Source: Clostridia bacterium
GTDB lineage: Bacteria > Bacillota > Clostridia > Oscillospirales > Acutalibacteraceae
Assembly: GCA_900755895.1 (NCBI GenBank)
Contig: CAAEIG010000108.1
Span: 1 to 17,979 of the forward strand
Length of the DNA stretch: 17,979 nucleotides
Direction: 5' to 3'
Shown one piece after another: positions 7,785-15,225 of this stretch. The stretch's first letter is position 1. The number at the start of each line of letters is the position of its first letter. A program made the translations under genes and the position numbers. The notes under the pieces were generated by a model. The model saw only the letters and a program-made list of their open reading frames with translations. It made no database searches and was not told where the DNA came from.

Positions 7785-8639
7785 CTACCCACGCCCCCCT
7801 CTCAACCCCTTGACCACGCTGCGCCGCCGGCTCCCCGGGGGGAGCGCCGCGTTCAGCAGCCGCTGCCGGAAGTAGTCTTCCCGGGAGAGAAAGTGCACCC
7901 GGGGCAGTTCCAGCATACGCACGCCGCCCTCCCGGCGCAGCTGGGCGGCGTAGATCCCCAGCAGACGCTCCGCCAGGTAGCCGTCCACCCGCCGCTCCTG
8001 GGGGGAGTAGCCGGAGGTGTCCGCCCGGGCGTCAAATTCCGCCAGCAGCGGGAACAGCCACGCGCAGTAGGCTTGGAAAACTGCTCTGCGCATAATGAAC
8101 AGGTTGCCGAAATAGCACACGCTCCCGTTCAGATACGCCTCCGCCGCCCCGGCAAACTCCGGGTGCCGTTCCAGCAGGATGTCCCGGACAAGGGACAGGT
8201 CCTCCCCGTGGTGGAAGGGCGCCTGGGCGTAGTGCTTCCACACCGGGAGATGCATGTTCTCCCCCTTGGGGAGGATCACATCGTACCGGACGATCAGCTC
8301 CCCGAACCGCCCGTAGCCCAGCCGGTCCAGGACCTCCGGAGCGGGGGACCGCTCCAGCCGGTAGGGGAGCCTGGCCTCCGGCTCCGGGTAGAGGTAGCGC
8401 CGGTAGTGGAAAAAGCCGTAAAAATCCGCCTCCGCGTGCTTCCAGGCCCAGTATTGCGCCGTCAGCTCGCAGTAGGAGCGGTTTTTGGCGGAGAGGTTGT
8501 CCGCCCCCACGTCGTCCTGCAAAAAGCCGGGGAAGCGCTCCTCCGCCAGAGCGGCCCCCACCTGGATGGGGACGAGAAGAGGGTGCTCCGGCACAAAGCT
8601 GGGCTGGTGACAGCACACAAACAGCTGGATCTTTGCCAA
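7785..8639 (-). CDS. DUF4422 glycosyltransferase-like protein of capsule/exopolysaccharide clusters
   Basis: This 284-residue protein matches the DUF4422 family found in polysaccharide gene clusters and thought to be glycosyltransferases. The characteristic pieces are IQLFVCCHQ at the start, VGADNLSAKNRSYCELT at 44-60, FHYRRYL at 77-83, CYFGNLFIMRR at 175-185 and the RVDGYLAERLLGIY stretch at 217-230. It starts with TTG at 8637-8639. That start is supported by AGAGGG at 8647-8652 with a 7-nt spacer and by the family N terminus beginning right there. A basic, Arg-rich tail closes the protein. It lies 181 bp downstream of the GT4 gene, the only sizeable gap in the operon, and abuts the GT2 gene. 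The linkage it makes is unknown. Confidence 0.88.
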   Translation of the reverse strand: MAKIQLFVCCHQPSFVPEHPLLVPIQVGAALAEERFPGFLQDDVGADNLSAKNRSYCELTAQYWAWKHAEADFYGFFHYRRYLYPEPEARLPYRLERSPAPEVLDRLGYGRFGELIVRYDVILPKGENMHLPVWKHYAQAPFHHGEDLSLVRDILLERHPEFAGAAEAYLNGSVCYFGNLFIMRRAVFQAYCAWLFPLLAEFDARADTSGYSPQERRVDGYLAERLLGIYAAQLRREGGVRMLELPRVHFLSREDYFRQRLLNAALPPGSRRRSVVKGLRGGRG

Positions 8640-8646
8640 AAAAGCA

Positions 8647-8652
8647 CCCTCT
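8647..8652 (-). promoter_or_regulatory. Ribosome binding site supporting a TTG start
   Basis: AGAGGG on the - strand lies 7 nt from TTG at 8637-8639. No ATG or GTG gives a better start for the DUF4422 protein. Confidence 0.7.
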
Positions 8653-8762
8653 TTCCAGTGAGATAAAACCAGTTTTCAGCGTTAGTGTAACCCCGCGCCC
8701 TGAGAGCCATACCGGGGGCCCGCCGGGGCGGGAAAATGGGGAAAGATTTCCAAAACAACGAC

Positions 8763-8791
8763 AGTTTAACACAAAAAGAGCGGGACCGCAA
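8763..8791 (-). promoter_or_regulatory. Candidate internal promoter before the DUF4422 gene
   Basis: On the - strand, TTGCGG (8786-8791) and TAAACT (8763-8768) are 17 bp apart, and TGT directly before TAAACT gives an extended -10. Transcription would start near 8756 and leave an untranslated leader of about 115 nt before the TTG start. The -35 is weak (3 of 6). The rest of the 8640-8820 gap contains GC-rich inverted pieces but no T-tract, so I see no strong terminator after the GT4 gene and assume read-through. Confidence 0.35.
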
Positions 8792-8820
8792 GGCCGGGGC
8801 GGGGGAAGCGGAAAAGTTTC

Positions 8821-9960
8821 TTACCCCAGCGCGGCGGGCTGGCGCTCCTCCAGCGGGAGGAGGCGCTGGTACTGCTCCATGACCTGGGGCAGGACCCGGT
8901 CCAAGCCGTAGGAGAGGACCGCCTCATGGGCCTGGGCGCCCAGCTGGGCGGACCGTGTCCGGTCCCGGAGCAGGGCGGACATCGCCTCTCCGCAGGCCAT
9001 CCAGTCGCCGTAGGGAAAGAGCAGTCCGGTTTCTCCGGGGCGGATCAGGTCCGTGTGCCCCTTGACCGCTGAGGCGGCGATGGGAAGCCCGGCGTACATG
9101 GCCTCCATGATGTTGAAGGGGAGCCCCTCGCTGCGGCTGGCGGAGACGGCTCCGTCGGCGGCGGCGTACCACCGGGGCATGTCGGACACCTGGCCGGGGA
9201 AGATGACCCGGCCACCCAGGCCCAGCTCCTCCGAGAGGCGGATACAGTCCTCCCGCAGGGCCCCTTCTCCGGGCAGGGCCAGCACCGCGGCCTCCGGCAG
9301 GAGGGACAGGGCCCGGATCAGGTGGGCCTGGCTCTTCCGGGGGGAGAACTCGGCGGCGTAGAGGAAGAGAAACCGCTCCGGGCCGAGCCCCAGATCCCGC
9401 CGCAGGGCGGCCCCCTCCTCCGGCGGACAGGCGTCCAGGCGGGAGAAGTCCACCCCCATGCCGGGGATCTGGACGGTCCTGCGGCCCAGGCGGTGTTTCC
9501 GGGCGTAGCGGCCGTCCCAGTCGTTCATGGTCATCAGCAGGTCCGTGACCGGGGCAGTCATCCGCTCGGCCCCAGACAGCAGGGCGCGCTTGACGGGAGC
9601 GGACTGGCCGTCAAACAGGTAGCCGTGGCTGGTGCAGGCCACCAGAGGCCGCTCCCGAAGCCCCATCACAGCCAGACGGGTGAAAAACGAGGCCAGGGAG
9701 GTGTGGCAACTCACCAGGGCGTAGCCCTCCTCCCGGACCACACGGCGCAGCAGGCGGACTGCCTGCCAGTTGTTGGGGGAAGTCATACTCTTTTCGAGAG
9801 GAATATGTATGATCCGTTGGGCCTCTGGAATGTCCCGCTCCGGTCCGCCGCAGGCCACATGGACCTTCCAGCCCAGCCGGGCAAACTGCGCCAGATAGGG
9901 GCGGTGAAAATTGGCGATGTGGGAAAAGGTAGAGGCGGTAAAGAGAATTTTGTGGGACAT
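8821..9960 (-). CDS. Glycosyltransferase family 4 protein, first gene of the operon
   Basis: This 379-residue retaining GT-B glycosyltransferase resembles EpsD/PglA-type enzymes. The N-terminal segment ILFTASTFSHIANFHRPYL and THTSL-like SCHTSLASFFTRLA (84-97) are typical of the glycosyltransferase 4-like N domain. TSHGYLFDG at 110-118 and IPGMGVD at 165-171 follow. The C domain has FSPRKSQ at 205-211, the E-x7-E motif at 278-286 (EGLPFNIME) and GETGLLFPYGD at 309-319. The ATG has GAGGT about 6 nt upstream. It opens the operon behind a good promoter. Its composition is strongly GC-rich (72% at 9301-9360), like the SLH genes and unlike the middle of the operon. It probably adds one of the first sugars to a lipid-linked intermediate, although the initiating phosphoglycosyltransferase is not in the window. 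Confidence 0.92.
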   Translation of the reverse strand: MSHKILFTASTFSHIANFHRPYLAQFARLGWKVHVACGGPERDIPEAQRIIHIPLEKSMTSPNNWQAVRLLRRVVREEGYALVSCHTSLASFFTRLAVMGLRERPLVACTSHGYLFDGQSAPVKRALLSGAERMTAPVTDLLMTMNDWDGRYARKHRLGRRTVQIPGMGVDFSRLDACPPEEGAALRRDLGLGPERFLFLYAAEFSPRKSQAHLIRALSLLPEAAVLALPGEGALREDCIRLSEELGLGGRVIFPGQVSDMPRWYAAADGAVSASRSEGLPFNIMEAMYAGLPIAASAVKGHTDLIRPGETGLLFPYGDWMACGEAMSALLRDRTRSAQLGAQAHEAVLSYGLDRVLPQVMEQYQRLLPLEERQPAALG

Positions 9961-9994
9961 AAAAGACCTCGTTTTCTAACGGCGGAACTGCTTT

Positions 9995-10029
9995 GGGTTG
10001 ATTATACCATGGGGGGGCGGAGAAGTCTA
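9995..10029 (-). promoter_or_regulatory. Sigma-A promoter of the polymer operon, with a C7 tract in the spacer
   Basis: On the - strand the -35 is TAGACT (10024-10029, 4 of 6) and the -10 is a perfect TATAAT (10001-10006), exactly 17 bp apart. The spacer includes seven consecutive C (plus-strand G at 10011-10017). Transcription would begin near 9994 and leave a leader of about 35 nt before the GT4 ATG. Gain or loss of one base in the tract would change the spacing to 18 or 16. Confidence 0.65.
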
Positions 10030-10162
10030 TGTAAAAAAGTATGGTTTCCAGCAGAAAACGGCTGTAAGCAAAGAAAAAATAAATGGAAAATGAAAAAATG
10101 CGGGGCTTGACCAGATGGTAAGGCACGGAAAATTCGAATAAATGTACGACAAAGACGCCGAA

Positions 10163-10268
10163 AAGACAGCGGAACTCTAATTTTTGTGATAATGTTACGA
10201 AAATCGTCAAAAAATCGTGATATTAGACACTATGCAGCCAGCATATTGTATTTTTGGAAAGTTATGAT
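10163..10268 (+). promoter_or_regulatory. Candidate promoter(s) for the rightward SLH-protein gene
   Basis: Three weak possibilities were seen on the + strand. AAGACA (10163-10168) is 19 bp from GATAAT (10188-10193) with an upstream TG. TAGACA (10224-10229) is 17 bp from TGTATT (10247-10252). TATGAT (10263-10268) has no good -35. I cannot choose between them. All would produce a leader of about 240 to 320 nt. Confidence 0.3.
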
Positions 10269-10434
10269 AAACTGAAACCGTAACTTCCGGGCGCGAAAAT
10301 CGCGGCGCGGAGCCGGAGCGGGAGGTGGTGGGCCCGGGCCGGTCCCCGCGCTGTTTTATCCCCGGAGGCCGCGCCGGAGTGAAAGCGGCCGGATGCTTTC
10401 TGCCGCTCCCCATTGAGAACGGCAGAAGGGTTCC

Positions 10435-10515
10435 ATTTCCTCTTGGATGCGGCGGCGTGGAGGTGATACGAAGAGTTATTCTTCCGAAAGACGAATCTTA
10501 GCATAAGGAGGAAAT
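10435..10515 (+). promoter_or_regulatory. Leader segment with anti-Shine-Dalgarno complement and strong RBS
   Basis: The ribosome binding site AAGGAGG (10505-10511) sits 7 nt before the ATG at 10519. Its region GAGGAAAT (10508-10515) is perfectly complementary to ATTTCCTC at 10435-10442. With one G-U pair the duplex extends to 10 bp (10435-10444 with 10506-10515). A small hairpin (GAAGA at 10470-10474 with TCTTC at 10480-10484) lies between. The pairing could hide the ribosome binding site. Whether it forms or is regulated is unknown. Confidence 0.4.
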
Positions 10516-10518
10516 TAT

Positions 10519-13500
10519 ATGAGAAAACGAGTTTTGTCAGTGCTCATGACGCTGTGCATGGTGCTGACGCTGCTGCCGGTGTCCGCGCTGGCGGCGGAAC
10601 CGCAAAACGGCATAGAGAGTGCAGTTGAAGCGTATAACGAATATCTGTATAATCGCAATGGCGGAAACGGCCAGCTGACAGTGCGGACCGAAGGAAACAC
10701 TGTCTACATTGGCGGTACAGTCACAGCTGCGAAGAGTGGGCTTCGTCTAGAGCCGGAGGACACAGGTATCCGCAATATCGTTTGGAACGCATCTTTGAGC
10801 GGGAACAGTAATTCGCCGATGCTCCAAATTTGGTATGGCAACGTGGATATTACGGTCAACGGCAAAATCGAAAATGAGACGGGGGCTGCTCTGCTCCTGG
10901 ATACCGGGAATCTAAATTATAATGAGCTTACCGTAGCTTCCAGAGGCGTTTTACGCGGCGGCACCAATGGTGTCACTTATGCCGGAGATGGTGGACCTTG
11001 TAGTATTGAAGTCAACGGCATCGTAGAAGGCGGAACCAACGGTATTGATGCAACCTCTGGACTGGTAAGTAGAATCATTGTGTCTGGTTCTTCTGCAAAG
11101 GTTACCGGCGGGAGCGTCGGCATTGATGTGGATACTGAGGGCTATAACCGTCAGGGAACGGATATCACTGTCAATCGAGGCATTATCAGTGGCGGTAACC
11201 TGGGTATTGCTCTGAACACAGTTTACCAAGGCTCCATTACTGTCGATAACATCGGAGAAATCAACGGTGGTATTGCTTCCAATGCATCCAGTATGTATGA
11301 AGGAGAAGGCGTTGAAATTGTTGTAAACAATGGCATCATTTGCGCAGAGAACCGTGCTGCTATTGCAATGTATCTGTCTGGCTCATCCATTGAGGTGCGG
11401 GGCAACGGAGTAGTGGTTTCTGCGGGTGCCCCTGCCATTGTTGCTGGTTTTGAAAAGTATCCTTCTTGGGTAGAGCCTGGTTCTATTTCTCTGAGTACTT
11501 ATTCCGGAAGTTTCCTGGCCGGTTGCGGCTCAATTGTTTATTCCGTGAATCAGGCTATGGTCCTTAGAAAACTGGACGGTGTATCTGTTCTGCTGAACGA
11601 CTCTTTGAAAGATACCTACGAGAAGTACAGCACCGAGGACATCGTGGCGGTCAATCCTGAAGGTGCCACTGCCTGGTGGTCGGACAGCTATGTCAACTCC
11701 TATGGCTACATCGCGTGGCGCAATTCCGACAACACCCAGGGAAGTGCCCGCATTCCCGGTGTGAAGGTCGTGGAGGGAAGCATCTCGGCGCCCACCTTCA
11801 CCATCACCCTGGACCCCAACGGCGGCACCCTGCCTGCGGGCGCTTCCGACACCTATGAGACGGACACCAACGGCAGACTGGTGAACGACAATAAGCCTCT
11901 GCCCACTCCCATCCGGGATGGGTATGCGTTCCTGGGCTGGTATTGGAATGACCAGAAGGTCCTTCCGGGCAGCGCCAGCACCACGATCTTCTCCGAGGAC
12001 GCCACTCTGGTGGCTAAATGGGAGAAGAACGATGTGGCGGGCCACATCAACTTTACCCTGAAGAACAGCGAGGCGGCGTATACCGGCCAGGGGATTGCCC
12101 TGAACTACTTTGCGAACCCGGCGACCTATACCGGCACGGGCGCTGCCCCCACGTTCACCTACGCCCTGTCTAAGGACAACGGTGCGGCCCAGACGGTGAC
12201 CCTGAACAGCACCGTGACTGAGGCGGGCTCTTATACCCTCACGGCTACCACCACCGTGAACGGCATGACGGGCAGCAAGTCCGTGACCTTTGTCATCGAG
12301 AAGGCCGACCGCACCATCACCGTGGAGGCTCTTCCCGAGCTGTATGTGGGCGGCGCGACCGCTCAGGTCAAGGTGACCGATACTGCTCCCGAGACCGAGA
12401 GCCGTACTTACACCTATGCCACCAGCGACGAAAAGGTCGCTACCGTAAGCAGCACCGGCGTGGTCACTCCTGTGGGCGAGGGCACGGCCACCATCACGGT
12501 GACTGCTCCTGCCACCGCCAATTATAAGGAGGCCGCCGCCACCGCCACCGTGAAGGTGAGCGCTCTGCCCGGTCAGGAGGTTTCCTTCGCCAAGGAGGGC
12601 GACCAGACCGCCACTTATGGCGACGCCTTTGAGAACGCGGCCACCAACGCCACGGCGGACGGTGACCAGGAATTGACCTACGACAGCAGCAACAAAGAGG
12701 TCGCTACCGTGGATAACACGGGTAAGGTGACTATCCTGGGGGCGGGCGAGACCACGATCTCCGTCACCGCCGACGGTGTGGACGGCAAGTACGCCGCTAC
12801 CACAAAGAGCTATAAGCTGACTGTGTCCCCCAAGGCCATTACCGCTGCCGCTGAGGCGGTCGAAAAGGTCTTTGACGGCACCACCGATGCGGAGGTCAAT
12901 GTGACCTTTGAGGGTCTGGTGAACGGAGAAACCACAGTGGCCTATGAGGCGAAGGCTGTCTTTGACGATCCCAATGCGGGCACCGGCAAGACCGTCACCG
13001 TCACCATTACTCTGAACACCCCCAACTACACCCTGACCAACGGGACCATCACCCTGGAGAACGGTGTGATCACCAAGGCGCCCGCTCCGGTCATCGAGGA
13101 CTGGACGCTGCCGGTGCGCTTTGATGACACCGCCGAAAAGACCTTCGACCTGTCCGGGCTGATGCCGGTCAATGCCGGCGATCTGGAGGTGGCCTTGACC
13201 GAAGAAGCTGTGGGCGGCGACGCGATTTACAGCGTACGGGAGGACACCTTCGTGTACCAGCTGGCCGAAGGCCTCACAGAGGACGATGTGCAGAGCATTG
13301 AGGTCCCTGTCACCGTCGCCAGCCAGAACTATGAGGACGTGACCGTCACCATGGTGCTTCGGATCACCGACAAATATGTTCCTGTGATTTCTGTTGAGGA
13401 CATCATTACCACCTATACCGGCAAGGATGTCGCGGACAGCGAGATCAAGGGTACGGCCAGCGTGGAGGGCATTTGGTCCTTCCTGGCCAATCAGGCGCTG

Positions 13501-14679
13501 ATTAATGTGAAGGACAGCGGCAACAAGATCGTGGTCTTCACGCCCAGCGACCTGGACGTCTATGAGACAGTGAAGGACACCGTTCTGGTCACCATCAGCA
13601 AGGCGGACCCCGACGGCGAGCCCAGCTACACCGCCATCACCGGCTCCGGCCACACTCTGGCCGACGCGGCGCTGAACAAGGGCACCATCGCCATTCCTGG
13701 TGCGATTGTCTGGGACGACGGGGACGACACCGTAGTGGAGGCCAACACCGCCTACGGCTGGACCTTCACCCCTGAGGACACCGACAACTACAACATCCGC
13801 ACCGGAACCATCACTCCTTATGTGAGAAGCTCCGGCGGCGGTTCCGGGTCCGGCTCCAGCAGCACCACCCGGTACTCCGTGACTGTGAAGAACAGTGACA
13901 ACGGCGATGTGGAAGCCAACGTGAGCCGCGCCGCCAAGGGCGACACCGTGACCCTGACCGTAACCCCCGACGAGGGCTACGTTCTGGATACCCTCACGGT
14001 GACCGCGGCCAACGGGGATAAGATCAATCTGAACCGCGGCAGCAACGGCCGCTACACCTTCGAGATGCCCGCCTCCCGGGTGACCGTTGAGGCCACCTTC
14101 GTGGAAGAGGGCGGCGAGGAGGCTGCGGAGCCCTTCGTGGACGTATCCGCTGGCGACTGGTTCTATGACGCTGTGGTCTACGTCTATGACAACGGTCTGA
14201 TGAGCGGCACCGCCGCCACCACCTTCGGCCCCAACGTGGGCACCACCCGCGGCATGATCGCCACCATCCTGTGGCGGCTGGCCGGTTCCCCCAACGGCGG
14301 AGCCAATCCCTTTGCCGATGTGAGCAGCAGCGATTACTACGCTGAGGCCGTGGCTTGGGCCGCCGGTGAGGGTATTGTGGGCGGTTACGGCAACGGCGTG
14401 TTCGGGGCCAACGACCCCATCACCCGTGAGCAGATGGCTCTGATGATGTACCGCTACGCCCAGTACGCTGGCTATGAGACCAGCCAGAGAAGCGCGCAGC
14501 TGTCCTCCTATGCGGACTACGCGAGCATCTCCGACTGGGCTGTGGAGGCTGTGAGCTGGGCCAATGCGGTCGGCCTGATGAACGGCCGCACTGCCAGCAC
14601 CATCGTGCCCACCGGAACCATCACCCGCGCCGAGGCTGCCACCATCCTGATGCAGTTCGGCGAGAACGTACAGAAGTAA
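10519..14679 (+). CDS. Large secreted modular protein with beta-helix, Ig-like repeats and C-terminal SLH anchor
   Basis: This 1386-residue surface protein begins with a Sec signal peptide (MRKRVLSVLM, hydrophobic core, cleavage likely after SALA at about 26). Residues about 111-310 show about eight loose repeats of 23-30 residues (ITVNGKI, LTVASRGVLRGG, IEVNGIVEGG, ITVNRGIISGG, IVVNNGII and so on), suggesting a right-handed beta-helix. An InlB-type/Flg_new repeat follows (about 425-502, with DPNGGTLPAG and GYAFLGWYW). Two Big_2-like Ig folds come next (about 595-772, SDEKVATVSSTGVVTPVGEG), then a YDG-like domain (about 773-855, VFDGTTDAEV). After further Ig-like segments there is a Gly/Ser linker (about 1104-1115) and a 'bacterial repeat' domain (about 1118-1195, GYVLDTLTV). 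Three SLH repeats end the protein (about 1204-1386, with ITREQ and ITRAE in the last two). No catalytic motif was recognised; adhesion or a wall scaffold is plausible. The N-terminal part to about residue 370 is distinctly AT-richer than the rest. Confidence 0.93.
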   Translation: MRKRVLSVLMTLCMVLTLLPVSALAAEPQNGIESAVEAYNEYLYNRNGGNGQLTVRTEGNTVYIGGTVTAAKSGLRLEPEDTGIRNIVWNASLSGNSNSPMLQIWYGNVDITVNGKIENETGAALLLDTGNLNYNELTVASRGVLRGGTNGVTYAGDGGPCSIEVNGIVEGGTNGIDATSGLVSRIIVSGSSAKVTGGSVGIDVDTEGYNRQGTDITVNRGIISGGNLGIALNTVYQGSITVDNIGEINGGIASNASSMYEGEGVEIVVNNGIICAENRAAIAMYLSGSSIEVRGNGVVVSAGAPAIVAGFEKYPSWVEPGSISLSTYSGSFLAGCGSIVYSVNQAMVLRKLDGVSVLLNDSLKDTYEKYSTEDIVAVNPEGATAWWSDSYVNSYGYIAWRNSDNTQGSARIPGVKVVEGSISAPTFTITLDPNGGTLPAGASDTYETDTNGRLVNDNKPLPTPIRDGYAFLGWYWNDQKVLPGSASTTIFSEDATLVAKWEKNDVAGHINFTLKNSEAAYTGQGIALNYFANPATYTGTGAAPTFTYALSKDNGAAQTVTLNSTVTEAGSYTLTATTTVNGMTGSKSVTFVIEKADRTITVEALPELYVGGATAQVKVTDTAPETESRTYTYATSDEKVATVSSTGVVTPVGEGTATITVTAPATANYKEAAATATVKVSALPGQEVSFAKEGDQTATYGDAFENAATNATADGDQELTYDSSNKEVATVDNTGKVTILGAGETTISVTADGVDGKYAATTKSYKLTVSPKAITAAAEAVEKVFDGTTDAEVNVTFEGLVNGETTVAYEAKAVFDDPNAGTGKTVTVTITLNTPNYTLTNGTITLENGVITKAPAPVIEDWTLPVRFDDTAEKTFDLSGLMPVNAGDLEVALTEEAVGGDAIYSVREDTFVYQLAEGLTEDDVQSIEVPVTVASQNYEDVTVTMVLRITDKYVPVISVEDIITTYTGKDVADSEIKGTASVEGIWSFLANQALINVKDSGNKIVVFTPSDLDVYETVKDTVLVTISKADPDGEPSYTAITGSGHTLADAALNKGTIAIPGAIVWDDGDDTVVEANTAYGWTFTPEDTDNYNIRTGTITPYVRSSGGGSGSGSSSTTRYSVTVKNSDNGDVEANVSRAAKGDTVTLTVTPDEGYVLDTLTVTAANGDKINLNRGSNGRYTFEMPASRVTVEATFVEEGGEEAAEPFVDVSAGDWFYDAVVYVYDNGLMSGTAATTFGPNVGTTRGMIATILWRLAGSPNGGANPFADVSSSDYYAEAVAWAAGEGIVGGYGNGVFGANDPITREQMALMMYRYAQYAGYETSQRSAQLSSYADYASISDWAVEAVSWANAVGLMNGRTASTIVPTGTITRAEAATILMQFGENVQK

Positions 14680-14726
14680 CGCTTCTCCCATCCTTTCCTG
14701 ACAGCGCAGTATGCGCGAAAACGGCA

Positions 14727-14768
14727 GAAGGGGCGGACCCCGACGGGGTCCGCCCCTTCCTTTCTTGT
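14727..14768 (+). terminator. Intrinsic terminator of the 1386-residue SLH protein gene
   Basis: A perfect 14-bp stem (AAGGGGCGGACCCC at 14728-14741 with GGGGTCCGCCCCTT at 14745-14758, extendable by one G-C pair) has a 3-nt loop and is followed by CCTTTCTT. It starts 48 bp after the stop codon. The T-tract is interrupted, but the stem is very stable. Confidence 0.75.
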
Positions 14769-15154
14769 GACGCAGAAACGAGCCGCAGAGGGTCGTCCTT
14801 CTGCGGCGTTTGCGCGCCTTTTGGCTTGAGACAGACGGCGGGACAGAGGCTTCGCCGGGGGCCCCTGGCGGCCTGTATGTGCCATCCGCCGGAGGCTCAG
14901 ATAGGGGGGCTCGATGGCTCAAAGGGTTCCGGAGACTTTAAGCGGAATAGAGATCGAGCTGTGTGCAGCTTGACGCGGCTCAAGGCCGCTGTGGCCTGTT
15001 GCTTCAAAGGGACGGCAGGGCCTCTGGAACCAGGCCCTTCTTGAAACAGCCCCTCAGAGAACGAGCGGCCTGCGTCTATTTGCGCAGGCCTGCGGGGCAC
15101 CCTTCCATCTTGGATGGGTCGATGAGGGAAGCACTTATTATATAATGGTATAGC

Positions 15155-15186
15155 AAGAGGCCCCGCGCCGAAGCGCAGGGCCTCTT
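15155..15186 (-). terminator. Terminator-like hairpin after the 912-residue SLH protein gene
   Basis: AAGAGGCCC (15155-15163) pairs with GGGCCTCTT (15178-15186). Inside, after one C-A mismatch, a GCGC stem closes a TTCG tetraloop when read on the - strand. It lies 39 bp past the stop codon. The downstream sequence on the - strand is TA-rich rather than a clean T-run, so termination strength is uncertain. The TTCG-capped stem argues that the functional RNA is the - strand transcript. Confidence 0.65.
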
Positions 15187-15225
15187 ATCATCGTTTAGGG
15201 ATGATGCTGTTTTTAGATCACAGGA

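Larger units (their letters stand above)
9961..10518. other. Divergent control region between operon and SLH-protein gene
   Basis: These 558 bp hold no convincing gene. The left 300 bp are AT-rich and contain the promoter of the leftward operon and weak candidates for the rightward gene. From about 10270 the sequence turns GC-rich and would form a long 5' leader of the rightward mRNA. One hairpin is clear: CTTTCTGCCG at 10396-10405 with CGGCAGAAGG at 10420-10429 (10 bp including one G-T pair). No known riboswitch consensus was recognised by eye. Confidence 0.6.
14680..15225. other. Convergent intergenic region with several hairpins, no gene seen
   Basis: The 546 bp between two converging SLH genes hold terminators at both ends and additional inverted repeats. 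One is an 11-bp stem at 14782-14792 with 14797-14807 (loop TCGT, one G-T pair). Others are 14975-14979 with 14985-14989, 15067-15074 with 15083-15090 (8 bp perfect, loop 8) and CCATC/GATGG around 15105-15117. No open frame here has a credible start with a ribosome binding site, and no tRNA, tmRNA, 6S or SRP RNA landmark was seen. Confidence 0.6.

Noticed and set aside
7413..8666. 417-residue open frame on the + strand across the GT2 and DUF4422 genes
   Set aside because: It spans two well-supported genes on the opposite strand, including their junction, and shows no family motif. It is a shadow of high-GC codon bias.
10197..10221. Short ACGA/TCGT inverted and direct repeats (possible operator) in the divergent region
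   Set aside because: The units are only 4-5 bp in an AT-rich stretch and match no operator I can name.
10418..14732. 13-bp direct repeat (AACGGCAGAAGGG) in the leader and the terminator of the large SLH gene
   Set aside because: In a window of this size a few 13-mer matches are expected by chance, and both copies are parts of unrelated hairpins.
11530..14922. 1130-residue open frame on the - strand opposite the large SLH protein gene
   Set aside because: Its translation is low-complexity Gly/His/Val-rich sequence typical of the antisense of a GC-biased coding region. The + strand product has a signal peptide, recognisable domains and a strong ribosome binding site.
15138..15147. Perfect TATAAT-like palindrome in the convergent intergenic region
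   Set aside because: No -35 element lies at a suitable distance on either strand, and no gene lies downstream in sense orientation.
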